Below are positions 32,608 through 33,800 of a stretch of 33,800 nucleotides of DNA, piece by piece. Source of the DNA: Marinosulfonomonas sp. (GTDB taxonomy: Bacteria; Pseudomonadota; Alphaproteobacteria; Rhodobacterales; Rhodobacteraceae); the NCBI GenBank assembly GCA_030625325.1, contig DAOURA010000008.1:1-33800 (forward strand), read 5' to 3'. The notes under the pieces were generated by a model that was not told the origin of the DNA, made no database searches, and saw only the letters and a program-made list of their open reading frames with translations. The position numbers were made by a program, and so were the translations under genes. Position 1 is the stretch's first letter; every line of letters begins with the position of its first letter.

Positions 32608-33489
32608 ATGGGCTCTCAAAATCAAGCCATAAAGGAACTGGGTCAACGGCTTCGCGCCTACCGGATCGGTGCAGGGATGACCCCTGACGAAATCGCGAAA
32701 CAAACCGGGATTTCGCGCGCGGCCATTTACCGATACGAATCCGGACAGCCGATCCGTGTTGATGCATTGGGTAAAATCGCCGATCTTCTGGATGTTTCGC
32801 TAACATCACTGCTTGGGGTAGGCTCAGAATACATTTCTTCTGCCCTTAGCTTCTTTGAACGCATGCGACAGATCGAAGAGGAGGCGGATCACATCAGTGT
32901 TCTTTTCGGGCCGATATCTTACTTGCTCACAACGGATGAATTTGACGCTAATCTACCCAGCGTTCTGATGGAAAGCGTTCCTGACAGCGTTAGTACGCAA
33001 TCGGATATTACAAAACAAAATGCCCGGATTACGGACGTTCTTTTGGCCCGCAAGGAAGCCTTTAAACGACGCAAACCGAATATTGTCAGCCTCGTCTCAG
33101 CCGGTGAGTTGGAGCAGTTCCTGAGCTCAGGCTTTGTTGGTCGCCACAACCTGGACGATGCCCTTGTCAAAAGGCGGCGCGAAGTGGCGCGCCACGAGGT
33201 TGAAAATATCATTCGCCTGCTGACAGATCAGCCTATTGGCGTTCAGATTGGGGTGGTTGTGGACTCGCTGCCTGTAACCAGCTTTCAAATATTCCGGCAG
33301 TCGCACAATGCACAAGTGGCCGTCAGCCCATTTCGTCTTGGGGCATACGCAAATGTAAGGATTGGCGTTGCCACGATCACATCCGCCCAGGAACCTGTTC
33401 ACCTGCATCAGGAAGTGACCGAGCGATTGTGGAAAAGAAGCCTTAAAAGCTGGGAAGCCGCGGAATACTTGAGAAAACTGATTTCGTAA
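32608..33489 (+). CDS. XRE-family transcriptional regulator with C-terminal effector domain
   Basis: A 293-aa protein with an N-terminal XRE/Cro helix-turn-helix (about residues 10-65: LGQRLRAYRIGAGMTPDEIAKQTGISRAAIYRYESG, recognition helix around RAAIYRYE; continued by DALGKIADLLDVSLTSLLG). The remaining 220 residues are not a known cupin or peptidase motif to my eye; they contain a charged helical part (ARKEAFKRRKPN) and a beta-rich end (VAVSPFRLGAYANVRIGVATITSAQEPVHLHQEV). It is divergent from the TRAP/pyrimidine operon and is the obvious candidate for its control. The start has GGGGAC upstream. Effector unknown. Confidence 0.88.
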   Translation: MGSQNQAIKELGQRLRAYRIGAGMTPDEIAKQTGISRAAIYRYESGQPIRVDALGKIADLLDVSLTSLLGVGSEYISSALSFFERMRQIEEEADHISVLFGPISYLLTTDEFDANLPSVLMESVPDSVSTQSDITKQNARITDVLLARKEAFKRRKPNIVSLVSAGELEQFLSSGFVGRHNLDDALVKRRREVARHEVENIIRLLTDQPIGVQIGVVVDSLPVTSFQIFRQSHNAQVAVSPFRLGAYANVRIGVATITSAQEPVHLHQEVTERLWKRSLKSWEAAEYLRKLIS

Positions 33490-33561
33490 TTCCCAACCTA
33501 AATGGCGCGCAAGAGTGGCCAGCGCACCCTTAGGCACACAGCCGGGCGCGATAAATGATGC

Positions 33562-33800
33562 TGACCTGCCCCCCGAAACTTCCCTCACTTTGATGTAGAG
33601 TTTGCCCAACCTTTCGAAGGAGCAAACAGATGCGAAAGAGCCGTTTCACTGAGACGCAGATTATTCGCTGCCCGGCAGGGTTATGCGTAGCATGATCCCG
33701 AGAGGGGGGATGATTAAGGAGCAGGAAGCTGGGATGCCGACTGCAGAGGTGTGCCGCAGGCATGGCCTTAGTCCAGCGTCGTTCTACAAGTTCAAATCCA
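33562..33800 (+). mobile_element. Left end of an IS3-family insertion sequence, cut by the window edge
   Basis: TGACCTGCCCCCCGAAACT at 33562 looks like an IS3-family terminal inverted repeat (TGA start, C-run). It is followed by the leader ending CTTTCGAAGGAGCAAACAG, which carries the orfA ribosome-binding site, and the orfA coding sequence. The right end lies outside the window, so the target duplication cannot be checked. The left boundary is approximate. Confidence 0.65.
33630..33800 (+). pseudogene. Interrupted IS3-family transposase orfA (partial)
   Basis: The ATG at 33630 encodes MRKSRFTETQII, the usual start of IS3-family OrfA (HTH_Tnp_1), but then reads RCPAGLCVA and stops at 33693-33695. 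The expected continuation G-MIKEQEAGMPTAEVCRRH, then GLSPASFYKFKS, is found in another frame from 33707. About 41 nt (33666-33706) therefore separate two normally adjacent codons; since 41 is not a multiple of three, OrfA is frameshifted as well as stopped. The second part starts with its own ATG (33710) but lacks the first helix. It runs off the right edge. Confidence 0.75.

Overview
The window looks like an accessory, nutrient-scavenging stretch of an alphaproteobacterial chromosome, most likely Rhodobacterales (roseobacter-like). This rests on the gene families (FrcBCA-type and Ugp-type ABC importers, a TRAP importer, hydantoinase/DUF917 operon, roadblock/LC7 protein) and on moderate GC. 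It is inferred from protein character only; no 16S or other marker gene is present. Nearly all of the sequence is four catabolic or uptake operons, each with its own importer, and three of them with an adjacent regulator.

Layout. (1) Positions 2-7874, plus strand: the 3' part of a hydantoinase-B gene, a complete ribose-type (CUT2) ABC importer, a short hydantoinase/oxoprolinase-A-like protein and a DUF917 protein. (2) 7875-9129: two facing terminators, a minus-strand roadblock/LC7 gene and a minus-strand tRNA-Arg(UCU). (3) 9130-14857, plus strand: a GlpR-like DeoR regulator, a Ugp-like ABC importer (ATPase, binding protein, two permeases) and a cytoplasmic GpdQ/CpdA-type phosphodiesterase. 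(4) 15001-23844, minus strand: a nine-gene operon with an FrcBCA-like sugar importer, two SDR dehydrogenases, mannonate dehydratase, SMP-30 lactonase, AGE-family epimerase/isomerase and an FAH-family hydrolase; a LacI regulator at 24101-25126 is divergent from it. (5) 25135-32449, minus strand: a DctPQM TRAP importer followed by PyrK, class 1B PyrD, a carbamoyl-amidohydrolase, a 94-aa unknown, PyrE and a 105-aa unknown; an XRE regulator (32608-33489) is divergent. (6) From about 33562 to the right edge: the left end of an IS3-family element whose orfA is broken.

How the genes may work together. Operon 4 contains all enzyme classes for a route without kinase or aldolase: sugar oxidation to lactone, lactone hydrolysis, dehydration of the aldonate (by a UxuA protein, where known analogues use an unrelated dehydratase), a second oxidation, then hydrolytic C-C cleavage. 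Operon 5 combines a high-affinity importer with the NAD-linked dihydroorotate dehydrogenase pair, an N-carbamoyl hydrolase and orotate phosphoribosyltransferase. That set would suit import and use of orotate or a relative, either for salvage (PyrE) or breakdown (reduction and carbamoyl hydrolysis). Operon 3 looks like import of glycerophosphodiesters or glycerol-3-phosphate with intracellular hydrolysis.

Shared regulatory architecture is visible. Strong hairpins sit just after the periplasmic binding-protein gene in three unrelated importer operons (ugp-like, frc-like, TRAP), a layout that would favour excess binding protein. Two tandem copies of an operator-like palindrome, 21 bp apart, lie in the LacI/frc intergenic region, and inverted repeats flank a consensus TTGACA box in the XRE/dctP intergenic region.
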